A stretch of 46,719 nucleotides of DNA, taken from contig JAPMOS010000224.1 of assembly GCA_027972325.1 (NCBI GenBank), positions 1-46,719 on the forward strand. Reading direction: 5' to 3'. The position numbers were made by a program, and so were the translations under genes. The stretch is from Paratrimastix pyriformis (Eukaryota > Preaxostyla > Paratrimastigidae). This document shows positions 1 through 10,174 of the stretch, in pieces. How positions within the stretch are numbered: the first letter of the stretch is position 1; each line of letters begins with the position of its first letter. A model generated the notes under the pieces. That model ran no database searches and was not told the origin of the DNA. It saw only the letters and a list, made by a program, of their open reading frames with translations.

Positions 1-690
<690 letters not shown>

Positions 691-713
691 TTCTGATTCC
701 ACTTTCCAAAGTC

Positions 714-2117
714 GTGTACGAATCATCTCACTCCTGTTCCCATCTCAGAACCTCCAGTGGTGGCTCCAGCGGTGGCTCCAGAGGCGGATCCAGATCCCGT
801 CGCCGCCATCGCCGCCGTCCTCGCCTTGGGTGTGCGCGAACTTTCCCGGTCGCGCGGAAAGCCCCCTCGTCTGCTTGCTTTCCCCATGAGCTGCTCACAG
901 TTCCCTCTGTGCCCGACTCTGTGGTGCACCCTGCGGTTGCCTTTTGGTCGCTGACTCGGCTCCTTTTCCTCTAGTTGCAGGCCCACCCTCTGCTCGTCGG
1001 CACCACGGCCGTCCTCAGGAACCCGTGTCTTCGTCGTGCCCTTCCGAGGATTCCGATGCAGGTCGCGCTCTCCCGGGCCGCACCACCCCTGGAGGAGGCT
1101 CCCACCTCTACACGCTGACCGGCGCGCTCAACATCGCAAAATGGCGTGCGAAGAAGCCCGAAATCTACAGGAAGCTCTCCGAATCGGGATTTTCCGAGGT
1201 TTTCCTTCAATCCTATGCGGACGGGATCATGATCTACTTGCCAAGGGTCTGGTTGGTCGGAGTTTCTGCCTTTCACTCATTGTGCCTCTTTCCGCTTCCC
1301 TCGACTCTGCCCTTCAGGCGTCCAATTTTAAAGCAGCGATAAAAGTTGCCGAGCCCATTATCCACGATTTCCGGGTCTTCAGCGGCAAGAAGGGAGGAGA
1401 GCTCATTGACTGCGGGCCACGGCAACGGACGATTGCTTTCGTCAGCCACCCTGACTCTGATCCGGTCTGCTCGTCACGCCCTGGTTTCAGTTGGCAACGC
1501 CCCCTTTTCCTCGGCCCAGGAATCCACCAAAGCATTGGACTTTGGTTTCACCCCGTCATCTGTACACCGCTCCCGGCTACGCCCTTCCCCCCCGGCCACT
1601 CCGACGGGAACGGCTCCTCCTCCACCTCTGGAGACGCCTTCGGCCCCTCCTCCACCTCTGGAGACGCCTCCGGCCCCCCTGGACACACCCGCGAGTGATG
1701 CGTCTTCCCGCTCGGACCGCTCGGACCGCTCGGACCGCTCGGACCGCTCGGACCGCTCGGACCGCTCGGGCCGCTCGGGCCGCTCGGGCCGCTCGGGCCG
1801 CTCGGGCCGCTCGGGCCGCTCGGGCCACCAAATCGGACGGAAATCCTTGGGTTGGCTCAAAGGGAATTTTGTGTTCGATCATCGGACTCGCAGTGGCAAG
1901 TCCTGAGAAGAAGGTGATATGCCCGCTGTCCTTCCACCCTTGCGCGTCTTTCCCTCTCTTTCCCTCTTTTCCAGCCCCACGTTGGGTGGCGGGGCTGCAG
2001 CCCTCTTTCATCCCCGCCGGCTCGTCACAGCCGGGGCATGTGAAACATCCGCCAGGGAAAGTCCACCGCCTGACCAAAACACAGCCGGGGAGCGGGCGGA
2101 GGGCGGAGGGCGGCTGA
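714..2117 (+). CDS. Possible spliced gene fragment of unknown function
   Basis: I do not recognise this gene. Short GC-rich coding-like segments are separated by good splice acceptors: a pyrimidine tract plus AG ending at 974, at 1317 and at 1974. A matching GT donor lies at 1914, giving a 61-nt intron 1914-1974. The best coding-like stretch is about 1110-1247 (contains ALNIAKWRAKKPEIYRKL and EVFLQSYADG). After the acceptor at 1317 another begins with FKAAIKVAEPIIHDFRVF. Downstream the reading becomes Pro/Ser-rich and runs through a 9-bp minisatellite. Start and end codons cannot be fixed, and several frames stay open because the DNA is GC-rich and repetitive. It could be a host gene or ORF1 of another retroelement. 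Confidence 0.3.
1711..1827 (+). repeat. 9-bp coding minisatellite (6 + 7 units)
   Basis: Thirteen tandem 9-bp units: six of CTCGGACCG followed by seven of CTCGGGCCG, the last ending in A. In one plus frame it reads Ser-Asp-Arg then Ser-Gly-Arg repeats. The single A-to-G difference splits the array cleanly in two blocks, which suggests two separate expansions. Two 30-bp Pro-rich units lie just upstream at about 1618-1677. Confidence 0.93.
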
Positions 2118-2462
2118 CCCTGGTGGCAGGCGCGGAGGGTGTGGTTTGCGAAGGACACCGGCTTGACGGTTCCGTTGCGCCCGGCGCTCCCCGTTTGGGC
2201 TGCCTTTGACCAAGTCTGTTGCATCCTTCGGTGTTCAATGGACCATTCTCCACAGTTGCAATAAGAGTCCCAGCAAACGAACTGACCCGAATCAATTGAC
2301 TCTGGCATTTCCGCGAATGGGGCTGGGAATGATTCTCTTTGAGAGTTTTTTTTTGTTTGACACGGGTGGGACCTCATGTTTGATCAAACGCCCTCAGAAG
2401 AAAAGGAGGAAATTGGATGGGGAAAAAAGAACATGAACGAAATCAGAAAAAACCCATCATAC
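2118..2462. other. No gene recognised
   Basis: About 345 bases without a supportable gene. Composition is mixed, with an oligo-T run near 2346-2355 and A-rich sequence near 2400-2460 just outside the tail of the neighbouring retroelement fragment. A long minus-strand open frame crosses this region and the minisatellite. It is most simply an effect of repeat and GC content. Confidence 0.5.
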
Positions 2463-3295
2463 GTGTGCTATACTATTCTGAGATCTGAAACCAAACGAAA
2501 AAATCGAATGAAACAGAAACCAGAAAACCGAAACCCAGCCGAAGCTGGCGGGTAAGATGCCCTCTGCACCCCACCGAGGGGAGGCAGCACAGGAGAGCAT
2601 CGGGGGAGAGAGTGAGACTGGAATACCGCAGAGAGACACAACCGTTCAAACATGGGGACGAAGGGGCGAAGAAAGGACGGGAAAACCAGAAGAAAGTGAC
2701 GAGGGAAGCGAAAAAAGGAAACCAAGATGACAGTTAGAACGAAAAGTACTCATTGCGCCAGACCGAGGTGGGTCTGGACCCCATCCACCAACACCGCATC
2801 GAGCGGTATGATAGTTTGGGTCCCTCGATCCATCCCCCCCACTCGCGATGCACATCTCCCAAAATCCCACGGGTGGCAACTGGAGAAAGATCGCGGAGGC
2901 CAATCTTGCGAGGCGGGGCCGTAGCAGGGTCAGGCGAAGCGGCAGCGCGAGCCGCAGACACAGACACAGGCAACAGAGACACACCAGCACGGAAAGGAAC
3001 AGCAGGGACAGCAGGGACAGCAGGGGCAGGGGCAGGGGCAGGGGCAGGGCAGGGGCAGGGGCAGGGGCAGGGGCAGGGGCAGGGGCAGGGGCAGGGGCAT
3101 GAACAACAGGCACAGGGGCAGGTGCGGGCGTAGGTGCAGCCCGAGCGAAAGGATTCGCCGTGGGGGCGAGTGGGCGTGGTGCCGCAGGTGCCGCAAATGG
3201 ATTGGAAGGCGACTTGGACCGCTCCTTCTTGGCGGCTGGGCGGTGATCGCCATCGATAGGGTGACGGTCCCTCACGGTACCTCCTCCAAGCTGTC
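2463..3295 (-). mobile_element. 5'-truncated copy of the one-ORF, LINE-tailed element (copy 1)
   Basis: Homologous over its length to 3344-4260. Both copies encode a segment with two NPFA motifs, a Pro/Ala repeat and a C terminus ending in EYFSF followed by a stop (here at 2734). On the minus strand it begins abruptly at about 3295 (QLGGG) and runs to a 3' end with the same stem-loop and AGTAT, followed by a decayed CA-type tail at about 2463-2475. Compared with the full copy next door it lacks the first roughly 500 bases, as expected of 5'-truncated target-primed insertions. I found no convincing target-site duplication. Confidence 0.75.
3022..3098. repeat. 6-bp coding microsatellite, (GGCAGG)n type
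   Basis: About a dozen GGGGCA/GGCAGG units, read on the minus strand as Pro-Ala repeats inside copy 1 of the one-ORF element. The matching position of the other copy (about 4010-4045) has a related GGTGCA array that also reads Pro-Ala. The amino-acid repeat is therefore kept while the DNA repeat unit differs. Confidence 0.9.
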
Positions 3296-3343
3296 GTGGA
3301 TTCTCCTGGGGTTTATTCGGCGGGGTGGCGCCGACGATCAACA

Positions 3344-4786
3344 GTGTGTGTGTGTGTGTGTGTGATACTATTCGACTGCCAGTAACTGCGCGCAAAACAC
3401 AGAAAACTGAAACAGAAGAAAATCCGTTCATCCGGTCGAAACCGGCGGGTAACATGCCGACCTACACCCCCTCAGGGGTAGGCGCACAGACGGCATGGCG
3501 GGAAAGAGAGAGACTGGAATATCGCCAGGAAACAGAATCGTTCAAACACTTGACAGCAAACAGAAGGAACATCAAAAGAAAGACCGGGGCAAGGGGGGGG
3601 ACAAAAGGATCCAACACTGAGACACGGGACACGAGGAACAATGAAAGGGGGCGAAGGAAGCAAAAGACAAGAACAGTTAGAACGAAAAATATTCCCGAAC
3701 CCAGCCTGAGGGGGGGGCGGAACCCATCCACCATGACATACCACCTCGGTAGGACAGGCGCACGGGCCCCTGAATCCACCACCCCCACGCGCGTTGCTCC
3801 CTTCCCAGAGGCCCACGGTTGGCAACAGGCGAGAGGTCGGAGGCTAATCTTCGGAGGCGCGGAAGTAGCAGCATGGTCGGGCGTCGAGGTAGCACGAGCG
3901 GGCGCAACAGGCACAGCAGACAAAGGAGACACACCATCAGCAACTGAGGCAGCAACAGGGGCAACAACAGAGGCACCAACAGGGGCAGCAACAACAGCAG
4001 CAGCAACAGGTGCAGGTGCAGGTGCAGGTGCAGGTGCAGGTGTAGAAGCCGGAGCATGAGATGCCGTCGGAGCCGGAACAGGTGCCGGCTTGGCGAATGG
4101 GTTCGCCAAGGTGAGAGGTGCTCTTGGGGCAGCGGAAGAGGCAAATGGATTGCTCGAAGAAGGGGAACGGGCTCTCTCCTTCTTCCCCGCTGGACGATCG
4201 CCATCGATGATCGGGTGGCGAGTTCCACCTCCACCTCCAAGTTGCTTTGGACCACGGTAGGTTGTCTCCCCAACAGATAGGAGTACTCGTTCTGGCAGTG
4301 TGCGGTGTTTGTCCACAGACGAGCCGCGCGATGATTCTTGTGGCACGTGGCAGTCGAAAGTTCGCACATTCAATTGCTGGAACAATAAAGCCCCAAGAAG
4401 TTGAAAGATAAATTGGCTGATCGCTTCAGGCTGCTTCTTCGGATTGTCCTCCAGCAGCATGTGCACCGTGCGTTCGATGATCTCATAGCGTGGAGCCCGG
4501 TGCTCATTGACGACCAATGAACTGAATAGCTTCATAAGCTCCAAACGCATCCAAGGAGAGAGCTTGTCCAATGGAGCTGAAGAGGGGGACCACAGATGCC
4601 GACCCAACTCATCTTGAAGATACTCTACCATAGGGTCGTCACGATTTTGGACCTCGGCGTGATCCATAATAAAGTTGGAATCGTCCTTACTGAGCTCGTC
4701 ATGCTCAGTGGCAATCTCCATGGCCAGAAACGGACGGAACGCGGAGCAAAGGGAACGTGCAACGCCGAGACTTCAACCGGGGGGGA
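3344..4786 (-). mobile_element. Full-length 1.44-kb one-ORF retroelement with LINE-like tail (copy 2)
   Basis: A complete insertion flanked by the 10-bp direct repeat ACGATCAACA at 3334-3343 and 4787-4796. Read on the minus strand it has a 65-base leader, one main ORF starting at 4721, a 3' region of about 300 bases, a stem-loop (TTACCCGCCGG then TTCGACCGG), AGTAT and a (CA)n tail at 3344-3364. LINE-1 and the LINE-2 copies end the same way. It encodes no endonuclease or reverse transcriptase, so it must be mobilised in trans, probably by one of these LINEs. The target is the last codons of the integrase gene INT-A: the uninterrupted copy at 30519-30561 shows the sequence either side. Confidence 0.85.
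3677..4721 (-). CDS. Protein of the one-ORF element: helical N-terminal domain plus NPFA and Pro/Ala-rich C-terminal half
   Basis: Starts at 4721, 65 bases from the element's 5' end (MEIATEHDELSKDDSNF). Residues 1-125 look like a compact, mostly helical domain (MRLELMKLFSSLVVNE, RYEIIERTVHMLLEDN, ISQFIFQLLGALLFQQL) that I cannot assign to a family. Residues about 160-270 are basic and low-complexity, with two NPFA motifs and a Pro/Ala repeat. The frame stays open to 3462 (419 codons). The segment shared with copy 1 (DLSPVA, WG.WI.GP, LSYR, WWMGS, REYFSF, stop at 3677) lies in another frame from about 3850, so this copy carries one frameshift near the end. It may be a nucleic-acid-binding ORF1-type protein, but that is only inferred from the element type. 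Confidence 0.6.
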
Positions 4787-4870
4787 ACGATCAACAACGG
4801 GGACCAGAGGTCCTTCCTATGTCGGACCTCCAGCCCCCCCTTTCGCTCCGCCCCTTTTTCTCCTTCCTCA

Positions 4871-5000
4871 CCCAGGAAGGACATGATGGAGTTTGCTCTC
4901 GTGTTTACACCAAAACCGCATCTTTAAAGATAATTAAAATTTTGATAATATCCCCCCGGCATAGGGCTCGCTACTCCCGCTTTCTTTGCGGTTTTCGCAC
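4871..5000 (+). repeat. DIRS-1 left inverted terminal repeat (130 bp)
   Basis: Identical, base for base as far as I can read, to the reverse complement of 10007-10136. The inner part is AT-rich (TTTAAAGATAATTAAAATTTT), unlike the surrounding GC-rich DNA. It probably holds the element's promoter. The identity suggests the copy is not very old or that the repeats are homogenised by the replication cycle. Confidence 0.96.
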
Positions 5001-5002
5001 AC

Positions 5003-5140
5003 TTTCAGAGAACATGCTGTGTATTTGCGAGGGCGCAGGCGACAAGTTCAAGAAGAAAGGTTACTCGCGCCTTCGCGCCATGCGTTACACTCCGGGGGGG
5101 GCCGGGCCAAATGACCCGTATGGTGGCTCCTCCCGGCCGG
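5003..5140. repeat. Dispersed repeat shared with the 3' end of LINE-3
   Basis: About 125 bases resemble 25982-26110, sharing GTGTATTTGCGAGG, CGCAGGCGA, CGCCTTCGCG and GCGTTACAC. At 25982 the sequence is the 3' end of LINE-3 on the minus strand. Here it sits just inside the left repeat of DIRS-1. The simplest reading is a short 3' fragment of the LINE-3 family. DIRS leader sequence captured by LINE-3 is an alternative. Confidence 0.6.
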
Positions 5141-5177
5141 GGGCCCGCCTGGTGGCGGGGCCGCCCAGTGATGTTTC

Positions 5178-6500
5178 ATGTCTACACCACTGTCTGTGTC
5201 TTCGGCCGCCGACGACCACCTCCTGGCTGCCCTCGAGAAAGGGGCAGAAAAGAAGCAGCGCACGCACAAGAAGGCTGCCCTCAAGAAGCCTTGTGCACCT
5301 GGTGCGTCAGCTGCGGAACCCATGGAGCTGGACGAGTCGGCTGGTTCATTGGCCCCCGCAGGACCTGCGCCTCAAGGGGCAAGCGCCTGTGACTGGCGAG
5401 GCTGCGGGGATGGTTGGTTCTTCAGTTTCTGGAGAGGAGTCAGGGGCTGCTGCTCCTGCTGCTTCGGCGCCCGCCTCTCTTGGTGCTTCGGCTTCTTCTG
5501 GTGCCGTGGCCTCTTCTGGGCCGGGTGCGCCCCCAAGTGCCAGTTTGGCTTCTTCTGGTTCAAGTACGGCCCCCTTTTCGGTGCCGTCGAAGGAGGCCCT
5601 CGCTATCATAGCGGCGGCAATGCCGCCTTTCAACGAGGTCTGTGTCAATCACATGCACACGCACTCACTGTACCCGGTCCGATAGCCTCGGCTCCTTCTG
5701 CGAGCGGGGTACCTGACTGTGGAGAGCCGGGAGAATCCGAGGAAGACGCGGAGAAATCCGTGTCGTCTGAGGATGACCTTCCGCAGATCTCTTTGCCCCG
5801 GCGGCGCAGGGCGAAGTACCCGAGCGTTCGGCTCTGGGTGGGAAGAGGCAGGGAGGCTCTGACAAGAGCTCCCTTGGCCAAGAGTATCCTTCAAGCTCTT
5901 TTGAAGAAGTATCCTGCCTTGGGCTTCGATTATCGGCACCCACTGGCTGAGCCTGAGAAGCTCGGGCTGGATTTACCTGCCCTCCGGAAGACCCCGCTGG
6001 GCGCGCCGGAGGTTGCTTCCTCGAAGCCCAGTGGGCCGATCTTATGTTGATGCGCCGCATGCTGGTTCCAGCTTTGATGGAGGTCTCGGGCACTGCTGAC
6101 CCGGATCCAGACGTGATTCAGGGTCACTTGGGGCGCTTGTCCCAGGTCCTTGAAGTGGCCCTCTCCCGGGTTGAGAACCCGCCGTGATCGATTGGTTCAG
6201 CATGTCCACCCGGGGCTCCTCCTCGCTAAGGGCGCGCCCCTGAGGACGCGATGTTCTTGGCCGAGGACCTGTCTGCGCTGGAGAACCGCGCGGAGCGGTT
6301 GAAGGTGGCTCAGCAGGCCCCCACGCTCGCGGAGGCTTCGAAGCTTCCCCAAGGTCCAGCCTCGGCCTGCGGCCCCAGGTTCCGTGGGCGGCCGAATGCC
6401 CCGCGGCGTCATTTCGCTCAACGTCGAGGACGCCCGATGGCCGCCGCTACTGCTGCTGGCGCCGCCTGCCGCCGCCCCTGTGGCCAACACTAAGCGTGCG
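5178..6500 (+). pseudogene. DIRS-1 gag-like ORF (broken)
   Basis: A gag-like region starting MSTPLSVSSAADDHLLAALE, with a low-complexity Ala/Ser/Pro segment, an acidic stretch (SVSSEDDLPQISL) and a conserved block (ILQALLKKYPALGFDYRHPL). The second DIRS has the same block (LLALCKLYPSLPFDLR). The distal part (AEDLSALENRAERL, then a basic Arg-rich tail) matches the distal gag of DIRS-2. Presumed nucleic-acid-binding structural protein; broken. Confidence 0.75.
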
Positions 6501-6639
6501 CGAGTTGAAGCCAAACAGGAAGCTGCTCCTTATCTTCGTCCCTTCGGGGGGGTTGAGAGGGAGGGTCAGGAGGGGCGCTGGTTAGCGGGCGGGGTCGACG
6601 CTCCCGGAAGCGGGCCTCGCCCCTTCACGGGGATGCCCT

Positions 6640-8150
6640 GTGATCATCAAAGAAAAGCAGTCAGAGAATTGCTTTTTCGAAGAGTGTCTAGCCATTTGCG
6701 CCCAGACCTCGGAATTGAGGGACTTTCCAAAGAAACTGTCCTCAAGACTGGAGCAATGGCGGAAATTGGAATCCCCGAGTCGGGCCTTTGCCTTGAAAAT
6801 CCTGGAAGAGGGTTTTCAGGTGAACTTCGAGGTTTGTCCGAAGAAAGCGTTCAGACCTCGTCCGGCGAAGCAGCTGTCACAGGCTGCCTCGATGGCCATC
6901 TCTCAGGAGGTGGCAGAAATGCTGGAGCTGGGGCAGCAAGGGAGGTGGGGAGCCCGTTACCGGAGGGTCTCCTGATCCAGACCTTGTTTACGGTTCCGAA
7001 GGGGGATGGGACTTTACGTCCGATTCTCGATTGCCGTCCCAGCAATCAATATGTGGCCCCCTCCATTTCAAGATGGAGGGTTACAGGATGCCATGTGCCT
7101 TCTGAGGGAGGAAGACTTCTTAACGAAGTTGGACCTCAGAAAGGCTTACTGGCACATACCTGTGGCCCCGACCTCCCAACCCAGGCTTGCATTCGCCTGG
7201 GGCCGGCAAACGTTTGTGGCGACGGCCATGCCCTTCGGGGCGGCCCGGGCCCCGTTTACGTTCACCAAATTGATGAGGCCGGTTGTGGAGCAACTCCGGA
7301 GGGAGGGGGTGAGGATCGTTGTGTATCTCGACGATCTCCTCATTCTCTCCCGGACTCTGGAGGTCACAGCAGGATGTATTGAGGACTCTCAGATTACTCT
7401 GCGGCCTGGGCTTTGCAATCAGCCAGAGCAAGTCCGTCTTCACCGGGGTGAAGCAGATCATCTTCCTGGGGTTCCAGCTGGACTCCAGGAGGTTGAGGAT
7501 TACCCTTCCGCCCGAGAGGGTCCAGGCCTTGTTGGCTATGCTGAAGAGCCTGGAAGGGAAGAAAGTGGTCCAGACCCGTCGCTTGGCGCAGGTGCTGGGG
7601 TCATTGGCTCGACCAGGCCGGCGGTGGTGCCGGCCTGCTTGCATCTCTTCCACCTGGAGAAGTGCAAGGTGAGAGGAGTGAGCAAGTCGGGGTGGCACGG
7701 GACATCGACACTGACCGACGAGGCTCGGAGAGAGCTGCTGTGGTGGTCCACGGCGATTCCCCTCAACGGTGCGTCCACAGCTCCGCCGAACCCGACGCGG
7801 GTGCTGCAGACCGACGCCAGCTCTATGGCGTGGGGAGCCACGCTGGAGAATGGTGCCTTACCCCTGGAGGCCAGGGGAACTGGCGGGAATCGGAGGGGAG
7901 ACAGCGAGACATATAAACTGGCAGGAACTCAGTGCCCTGCTGTTCGGTCTCCGTGCGTTCCGTCCATTCTTGACGGCCGGCACGTGTCTGCGCTGGCAAT
8001 CGGACTCGATGGTAGCGACCTCGGCGGTCCGAGCGTGGAGAACCTCGAGTCCTCACCTGCTGTCCCTGCTCTTGGAGCTTTGGGAGCTCTGCCAGGAAAT
8101 GGGAGTGACGGTCGTCCCCGAGCATATTGCCGGGGTGACCAATGTCCGGG
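6640..8150 (+). pseudogene. DIRS-1 reverse transcriptase and RNase H (broken)
   Basis: Reverse-transcriptase landmarks include LRPILDCRPSNQYV, LDLRKAYWHIPV, AMPFGAARAPFTFTKLM and the catalytic VYLDDLLIL at about 7321-7347. A thumb region (IIFLGFQLDSRRL) follows. RNase H follows with LQTDASSMAWGA, an INWQELSAL glutamate and WQSDSMVA. All blocks align with the more open copy in DIRS-2. The RT resembles the gypsy-like RT of DIRS elements. Broken in several places. Confidence 0.9.
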
Positions 8151-8560
8151 CGGACTGGCTGTCGCGGATGACAGATTCGTCCGACTGGAAACTCAATCCC
8201 AGGCTCTTTGCCTGGGCCTGTCGGGAACTCCGTTATCGCCCCGAGCTCGACGCCTTCGCTACGATGAGCAACGCTCAGGTGGGGAGGTTTTGGAGCCTGC
8301 GGCCAGACCCTTGTGCCGAGGGCCAGGATGCCTTTGTCCAGGATTGGAACAAGCAGGCAGTCTATGCGAACCCACCGTTCAACCAAGTGGGCCGGGTATT
8401 GAGGTTGATCAGACTTCAGCGGGCCACGGCGATGCTGGTGTTGCCAGTGTGGAAGTCGGCCACATGGTGGCCGGATCTGATGGGCATGGTTCTCAGAGGG
8501 CCACTGCTTCTCCCAATACCGAGGAGACGTTCCTCCCCGGGTTGGGGGGGAACTCGGTGG
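8150..8560 (+). pseudogene. DIRS-1 methyltransferase-like (Dam-like) domain
   Basis: Between RNase H and the recombinase lies the Dam-like domain known from DIRS elements: WKLNPRLFAWACREL, ELDAFATMSNAQ, the YANPPFNQVGRVL motif of the NPPY/F type, and ATAMLVLPVWKSATWW. N6-adenine methyltransferases use NPPF/Y in catalysis. The role in DIRS replication is not established. Confidence 0.8.
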
Positions 8561-8689
8561 GAGTGGGCCCGGCTCACTGGAGAGCGATGGTTCTCCTGGT
8601 GACGGGGCGACCACTGAGGGAACGGACGATTCTTCGTCTGTAGACTGCTTCATCGAACTGGAGGACCTTCAGGATCCGGTGGCGCTCGG

Positions 8690-9640
8690 AAGAGTCGCGC
8701 CAGACATGTGTCCAATGTTCTGTCCGGAAGGGATGGACGAACGGGCGGTTTCTATCATGAAACACGCATGGTCCGGATCCCGGGCCAAGGCCATCTCCAT
8801 TGCATGGCGGAGGTGGTCAGAGTGGGCCGAGGGGCGGGACTTGATCCTTTTCAGGCGTCTCCGGTTGGCCTGGTGAACTTCCTAGCGGAGAAGTTTGGTG
8901 AGAACAACTTCTCAGCGAAGTGGTTTGCGAACATTGCGAGTTGCATATCGACTAAGCTCGCGGTGTTGTCAGGAAGACGGATTGGCGCGGATCCTTTGGT
9001 CACAACCTTTTGGAGGCCGTGCGTAAAATGCGGCCCTCCAAGCCTAAGATAGAGGAATCTCCTGATCTTGGGGCGTTGCAGAAGGCGATCGCGGACCGTG
9101 GAGCGAATGCGAAGCTTTCGAGGGATTTCCTCTTGGGGAAGCTGGCGGTCCTGTTGTTGCTTTCGGGCTGCGCCCGGGCGACATGACTCGCATTGCGGTC
9201 TCGAAGTCCCGTTTGGGACGGGACCATTCGCTGATGCTGACGCTGAAAACCAAGACGTCAAGAGGACAATGGGTCCTCAAGGCTGCCAGCAGACCCTATC
9301 CTTTGCCCACACTGTTGCGCGTCGGAAGTCCTGCGGCGGAAGGTGCCGGGGGATGCCGACTCTTTTTTCGTGGCTCGAAACCACAAGGCCCTTGGAGCCC
9401 AACGGGTTTCGAAGCTGGCGCGTGGGCTGATGACAGAGGCTGGAATCCCAGCCAGGTTTCGGACATACGCCCTCCGTGGGGCGGGTGCCTCGAAACTCTT
9501 GGAAAATGATGTGCCAGAGCCCGTCGTCCGTCGAATGTATGGCTGGACGGAAAAGTCGGCCGTATTGGATCGACACTATAATCGGGCGAACCCCAAAAGG
9601 CTCCGCTGGAGACCATTTTCGCGGGTATCGAGGAATGAGA
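8690..9640 (+). pseudogene. DIRS-1 tyrosine recombinase (broken)
   Basis: Catalytic-region landmarks of a tyrosine recombinase are visible: the C-terminal TYALRGAGASKLL (H/Y-x-x-R box region), VVRRMYGWTEKS and VLDRHYNRANPK with the putative nucleophile Tyr. The homologous gene in DIRS-2 is open throughout. It would insert the circular cDNA without target duplication, which matches the clean flanks. Broken in this copy. Confidence 0.88.
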
Positions 9641-9650
9641 TCTTTGAAAA

Positions 9651-9780
9651 CTCCATCATGTCCTTCCTGGGTGAGGAAGGAGAAAAAGGGGCGGAGCGAA
9701 AGGGGGGGCTGGAGGTCCGACATAGGAAGGACCTATCGGACCCCCTGAGCGACCCCTTTCGACTCCGAACCCAGGAAGGT
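9651..9780. repeat. DIRS-1 internal complementary region
   Basis: The first part (9651-9736) is the reverse complement of the left end (about 4809-4895). The second part (9737-9780) is the reverse complement of the right end (about 10127-10174). They meet in GGACCTATCGG, the complement of the circle junction. In the DIRS model this region templates completion of the cDNA ends into a circle. It lies directly after the tyrosine recombinase, as in other DIRS elements. Confidence 0.95.
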
Positions 9781-10006
9781 ACCCGCCTCCCACCCCCAAA
9801 GCTTCCCACTGTGTCGAGGAGACGCGACGGGACTGCTGGGAGTGCCGGGGAGCAGGTAGGGACGAGGAGGTTGCGAACGGCGGTCAGGTTTCTTCACCTT
9901 TCTTCCTGACCAGGAGAAGCCGGAAGGGTGTCCTTGTCTTCTGCTGAGCTCCCAGGCATTCCCCACTTACGCCGCCCTGCGGGCGGCTGGGAGGAGAGGG
10001 TGAAGG
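9781..10006. other. DIRS-1 spacer between internal complementary region and right repeat
   Basis: About 226 bases with no gene and no clear repeat, including a GCCGCCCTGCGGGCGGC palindrome at about 9971-9988 that could form a hairpin near the 3' end of the element's transcript. Confidence 0.6.
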
Positions 10007-10136
10007 GTGCGAAAACCGCAAAGAAAGCGGGAGTAGCGAGCCCTATGCCGGGGGGATATTATCAAAATTTTAATTATCTTTAAAGATGCGGTTTTGGTGT
10101 AAACACGAGAGCAAACTCCATCATGTCCTTCCTGGG
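10007..10136 (-). repeat. DIRS-1 right inverted terminal repeat (130 bp)
   Basis: Reverse complement of 4871-5000. The outer 38 bases (10137-10174) differ from the left outer end (4809-4870). This is the usual DIRS situation, in which the two unique ends are both represented in the internal complementary region. Confidence 0.96.
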
Positions 10137-10174
10137 TTCGGAGTCGAAAGGGGGTCGCTCAGGGGGGTCCGATA

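Larger units (their letters stand above)
4809..10174 (+). mobile_element. DIRS-1: DIRS-type tyrosine-recombinase retroelement, 5,366 bp
   Basis: A complete-length but broken DIRS element, with breaks of the order of ten. Order on the plus strand: left terminus and inverted repeat, gag-like ORF, reverse transcriptase, RNase H, methyltransferase-like domain, tyrosine recombinase, internal complementary region, right inverted repeat and terminus. The internal region (9651-9780) is complementary to the outer ends of both termini, and its centre reads the junction of the base-10174 end with the base-4809 end. This fixes the borders. Flanking bases match the uninterrupted integrase copy at about 30505-30525 with nothing duplicated, as expected when a tyrosine recombinase inserts a circular intermediate. 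Confidence 0.95.

Noticed and set aside
1474-2377. Minus-strand frames with Pro-Glu-Arg or Ala-Ala-Arg repeats
   Set aside because: They come from the 9-bp minisatellite staying open in several frames. No domain or start supports them.
3340-3365. The (TG)n runs at 3344, 11067 and 31860 as ordinary microsatellites
   Set aside because: Each is directly preceded, in element orientation, by AGTAT and a stem-loop. Those at 3344 and 11067 also border target duplications, so all three are element tails.
6990-8640. DIRS-1 polymerase as a gypsy LTR retrotransposon
   Set aside because: The RT is gypsy-like in sequence, but the neighbouring tyrosine recombinase, inverted repeats and internal complementary region define DIRS.
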